From NCBI GenBank assembly GCA_959606705.1, contig CAUHLX010000145.1, positions 1-7,040 on the forward strand: 7,040 bases of DNA, given 5' to 3'. Shown here piece by piece: positions 5,262 to 7,040 of this stretch; the first letter of the stretch is position 1, and every line of letters starts with the position of its first letter. The stretch is from an uncultured Bacillota bacterium. Its GTDB lineage: Bacteria; Bacillota; Clostridia; Peptostreptococcales; Anaerovoracaceae. A model generated the notes under the pieces. That model made no database searches. It saw only the letters and a list, made by a program, of their open reading frames with translations, and was not told the origin of the DNA. A program made the position numbers and the translations under genes.

Positions 5262-6395
5262 ATGCTTCATTCTTTGGAAGAATTCAGCGATTCCATATAC
5301 GAAAGCCGTGAATCGGAACAGCAAAGGAGAAACTTCCGTCAGCTGGAACGTTTGGCTTCCGATCCCTCGTTTCGAGACAAACAGTATACCCGCCACAGCA
5401 TTTCCAAAGGGAACGGCGAAGAGCGCGTGCTGCGTTCACCGTCCCGGCCGTTAAAATACGTTCAGCGTCGTATCCTCTCGCTGCTTTCGGACGCGGTGGC
5501 CGCAAGCCAGCTTGACGAAACCGGTGAAACCGGCGAAACCGGCGAAACTTGCGGAGCTGACGGAAGTCTCGAAGCGGCTCGTGTCCCGCTCCTGGCACCC
5601 TGTGCCATGGCTTATCGTCCGGGCCGCGGCGTTCTGGACTGTGCTCTTCCGCATACCGGTGCTCGGGTCCTGCTCCACCTGGACCTGAAAGATTTCTTCG
5701 GCCACCTGCGGCTTCCCGCGGTGTTTTCCGCGATCGACCGCGCCCTTCGCGTCTCCTCCGCCGTGGGCCGCCATTATCTCAACGCATATGACCGTACCTC
5801 GTACGAGGCTTCGGACTGTTATAATTCGGTTTTGAGTTTTTATTTTGCACAGCTCTGTACTCTAAATGGTTCCCTCCCCCAAGGAGCTCCTACCAGTCCC
5901 CTGCTGTCCAATCTGGTCTTCGCGCCCTCGGACTGGGAGATCATGGCGCTATGCCGGGATCGAGAGCTGGCATATACCCGCTACAGCGACGATTTGTTTT
6001 TCTCCGGCGCCGAAATCGATGCCCGGTCCTTAATCAAAAGCGTGGGGGATTTATTGGGGGAAAAGGGCTTTGTCCTGAATCGTGAAAAAACAGCGGTATC
6101 CGGTCCCGGCTTCCGTCATCGGGTCACCGGTGTGGTGGTAAACGAAAAACCGCAAGCTTCCCGGGAATATCGGAGAAAAATCCGCCAGGAAATTTACTGT
6201 ATCAGCAAGTTCGGGCTGGAGGAACACCTGAGTCGGCTGAAATCGACGCCGCCCGTCTCCTCCTCCGCACAAATAGCCCGGCCGGACCCGGCTTCCTATC
6301 GAAACCAGCTGTCCGGCCGCGTGGCCTTCGTTCTGCAAATCAATCCTCAGGACCGGGAATTTCGGGAATACGCCGACTTTCTCCGTCAGCTTTGA
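5262..6395 (+). CDS. Retron-type reverse transcriptase
   Basis: RNA-directed DNA polymerase expected to copy the msd part of the adjacent RNA into msDNA. Numbering from the ATG at 5262 (377 aa): RT block 1 with SISKGNGEERVLRSPSRPLK (46-65); CALPH (127-131) at the place of the retron NAxxH motif; motif A HLDLKDFF with catalytic Asp141; motif B SLPQGAPTSP (204-213); motif C YTRYSDD with Asp243 and Asp244; GFVLNREKT (269-277); and the retron hallmark VTG (288-290). This order matches Ec86 RT closely. The frame opens earlier, at TTG 5181 or GTG 5184 behind AAGGAGG, but that start lies inside a2 with only 1-4 nt spacing. ATG 5262 has AGGA five bases upstream and gives an N-terminus of Ec86-like length. 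Residues 86-96 are an ETG tandem repeat. No fused effector domain is present, and no effector gene lies beside it. Confidence 0.93.
   Translation: MLHSLEEFSDSIYESRESEQQRRNFRQLERLASDPSFRDKQYTRHSISKGNGEERVLRSPSRPLKYVQRRILSLLSDAVAASQLDETGETGETGETCGADGSLEAARVPLLAPCAMAYRPGRGVLDCALPHTGARVLLHLDLKDFFGHLRLPAVFSAIDRALRVSSAVGRHYLNAYDRTSYEASDCYNSVLSFYFAQLCTLNGSLPQGAPTSPLLSNLVFAPSDWEIMALCRDRELAYTRYSDDLFFSGAEIDARSLIKSVGDLLGEKGFVLNREKTAVSGPGFRHRVTGVVVNEKPQASREYRRKIRQEIYCISKFGLEEHLSRLKSTPPVSSSAQIARPDPASYRNQLSGRVAFVLQINPQDREFREYADFLRQL
5517..5549 (+). repeat. 9-bp tandem repeat inside the reverse transcriptase gene
   Basis: About 3.7 copies of the unit GAAACCGGC (one copy with T at the end). They encode Glu-Thr-Gly three times plus Glu-Thr (residues 86-96 from ATG 5262). 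It lies between RT block 1 and the CALPH motif, where a surface loop is expected, so length changes would keep the frame. Confidence 0.85.
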
Positions 6396-6450
6396 CTCGC
6401 GCAGCTTTTCTTGTCCCGCAAGCGTCAAATCATCGGGACCTCCTTGGATC

Positions 6451-6473
6451 GTCGAGCAGCGAGCTTGTTCGAC
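6451..6473 (+). other. Hairpin downstream of the reverse transcriptase
   Basis: GTCGAGCA (6451-6458) pairs with TGTTCGAC (6466-6473) over 8 bp including one G-T, with a 7-nt loop. No T-run follows, so it is not a canonical intrinsic terminator. It could mark the 3' end of the RT mRNA. Confidence 0.35.
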
Positions 6474-6494
6474 CGTTAGACAGTTGAGGCTTCG

Positions 6495-6620
6495 AGGACT
6501 TTAGGGGCTTTAGGGGCTTTGGGAGCTTTGGGAGCTTTGGGAGCTTTGGGAGCTTCGAGGATTTCGGGGACTTCGGGAGCTTCGGTGCTTCGAGGACTTC
6601 GACAGCTCCGAGAGGCTCCG
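6495..6620. repeat. GC-rich minisatellite, 9-bp unit, first array
   Basis: About fourteen consecutive units, nearly all 9 bp, close to GGAGCTTYG. The centre is the most regular part: GGGGCTTTA, GGGGCTTTG, three GGAGCTTTG, then GGAGCTTCG (6504-6557). The right end degrades into AGGACTTCG, ACAGCTCCG and AGAGGCTCCG. The gradient from identical to divergent units suggests recent expansion by slippage or recombination in the centre. Confidence 0.9.
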
Positions 6621-6622
6621 GA
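6568..6622 (+). repeat. 55-bp direct repeat, copy 1
   Basis: Identical base for base to 6986-7040, 418 bp further right. The block begins GGACTTCGGGAGC and ends GAGAGGCTCCGGA. Confidence 0.95.
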
Positions 6623-6644
6623 CCCTGGGCGTCCTCTGCGGATA

Positions 6645-6910
6645 CCGGATTCTTATCTTTAATCTAGTCTTTTTCTCCAAATAGGTTAAATCTAGCGGTC
6701 AAATCGGTCTATTCCATCGATTTCTAGAGCGATATTATCTTATTTTGCATAAAAATAGCGAATAAGGTTAGAAAAACGCTTAATTTCTAACCTTTTCGCA
6801 CAAAATCGATAAAATAGGATAAGACTAGCTTAAATTAGGAAATCATTTCCCTATTAAATGGTAGATTCCTAACCTTTCCATAAAAATACTTCGAAATAAG
6901 ATAAGATCGG
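6645..6910. mobile_element. AT-rich element with imperfect terminal inverted repeats (MITE-like candidate)
   Basis: A sharply AT-rich block between two GC-rich arrays. Its ends are complementary: left CCGGATTCTTATCTT (6645-6659) and right AAGATAAGATCGG (6898-6910) pair over 13 bases with two single-base bulges. Inside are nested pairings: 6684-6694 with 6862-6874, 6709-6723 with 6803-6817 (13 of 15 paired), and a central hairpin 6758-6799. No transposase is encoded and no clear target-site duplication is visible, so it could equally be a structured RNA or a cruciform-forming spacer. Confidence 0.4.
6758..6799. repeat. 16-bp inverted repeat (central hairpin of the AT-rich element)
   Basis: GCGAA plus AAGGTTAGAAA (6758-6774, one bulged T at 6763) pairs with TTTCTAACCTTTTCGC (6784-6799) around a 9-nt loop. 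The inner 11 bp are perfect. Only a short T4 lies within the right arm, so it is a poor intrinsic terminator. Confidence 0.85.
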
Positions 6911-6918
6911 CAGATTTT

Positions 6919-7040
6919 CGGCGCTTGGGTGCTTGGGCGCTTAGGACCTTAGGCGCTTAGGAGCTTAGGAGCTTCGGTGCTTCGAGGACTTCGGGAGCTT
7001 CGGTGCTTCGAGGACTTCGACAGCTCCGAGAGGCTCCGGA
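6919..7040. repeat. GC-rich minisatellite, 8-9 bp units, second array (runs off the edge)
   Basis: It starts with 8-bp units such as GGTGCTTG, GGCGCTTA, GGACCTTA and GGAGCTTA, then passes into the 9-bp GGAGCTTCG/AGGACTTCG type. Its last 55 bp repeat the end of the first array exactly. Same orientation as the first array. The true right boundary is outside the window. Confidence 0.88.
6986..7040 (+). repeat. 55-bp direct repeat, copy 2
   Basis: Identical to 6568-6622 and ends exactly at the window edge, so the shared stretch may be longer. The pair suggests a larger repeating module of array plus AT-rich core. Confidence 0.95.

Larger units (their letters stand above)
6396..7040. other. Repeat-rich stretch without a credible gene
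   Basis: No reading frame with coding character and a plausible start is seen on either strand in these 645 nt. Contents in order: a short spacer with a hairpin (6451-6473), a GC-rich 9-bp repeat array, an AT-rich palindromic element, and a second GC-rich array running off the right edge. A retron effector gene would be expected about here in many retrons and is absent. Confidence 0.75.

Noticed and set aside
5262..6395. Diversity-generating retroelement or group II intron RT
   Set aside because: The RT has LPQG rather than the DGR-type SQ motif, no maturase or endonuclease domain follows, no template/variable repeat pair is seen, and the VTG motif and upstream RNA fit a retron.
6051..6428. 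Minus-strand reading frame of 125 codons with AAGGAGG before a TTG, antisense to the 3' end of the RT gene
   Set aside because: The Shine-Dalgarno is good by chance, but the protein has no recognisable domain and lies opposite conserved RT motifs. Treated as a shadow frame.
6476..6654. Minus-strand open frame reading Lys-Ala-Pro and Glu-Ala-Pro repeats through the first array
   Set aside because: No ATG, GTG or TTG start in the frame; the regular peptide simply follows from a 9-bp repeat being a multiple of three.
6758..6799. Intrinsic terminator of the RT transcript
   Set aside because: The stem is long but no T-run follows it, and it lies more than 360 nt after the stop codon inside the palindromic AT-rich element.
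6495..7040. CRISPR array
   Set aside because: The units are 8-9 bp with no spacers between them, so this is a minisatellite.

Overview
The window looks like a chromosome segment from an anaerobic Clostridia-type member of the Bacillota with moderately high GC content. The gene order trigger factor - clpP - clpX is typical of Bacillota, a rubrerythrin points to an anaerobe, Shine-Dalgarno sequences are strong and GGAGG-like, and TTG starts recur. The species cannot be named from the sequence.

Left part (1-3000, all minus strand): a protein-quality-control run reads right to left as CYTH-domain protein, tig (trigger factor), clpP, and the first 40 codons of clpX. The CYTH stop codon overlaps the tig Shine-Dalgarno, so these two are translationally close. 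A long imperfect hairpin sits between tig and clpP. A good promoter and a GC-rich foldable leader precede the CYTH gene.

Middle (3000-4930): a plus-strand rubrerythrin (peroxide detoxification) with its own promoter converges on a minus-strand membrane protein of the stand-alone PTS EIIC type. One hairpin with T-runs on both sides (3681-3714) can stop transcription from both directions.

Right part (4930-6395): a retron. A promoter-like -10 box is followed by a 228-nt non-coding RNA with the a1-msr-msd-a2 layout: 13-bp closing inverted repeats with one bulge, a G directly after a1 as candidate branch point, several msr hairpins and a long msd hairpin. Downstream is a retron reverse transcriptase with LPQGAPTSP, YSDD and VTG motifs. 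No effector gene is visible beside it. The retron promoter and the EIIC promoter are back to back, with only about 6 bp between them.

Far right (6396-7040): 645 nt without a credible gene. It holds two arrays of 8-9 bp GC-rich tandem repeats that share an identical 55-bp block. Between them lies a 266-nt AT-rich element with imperfect terminal inverted repeats and nested internal palindromes, resembling a MITE or a large structured RNA/cruciform. This part and the retron are the least ordinary parts of the window.
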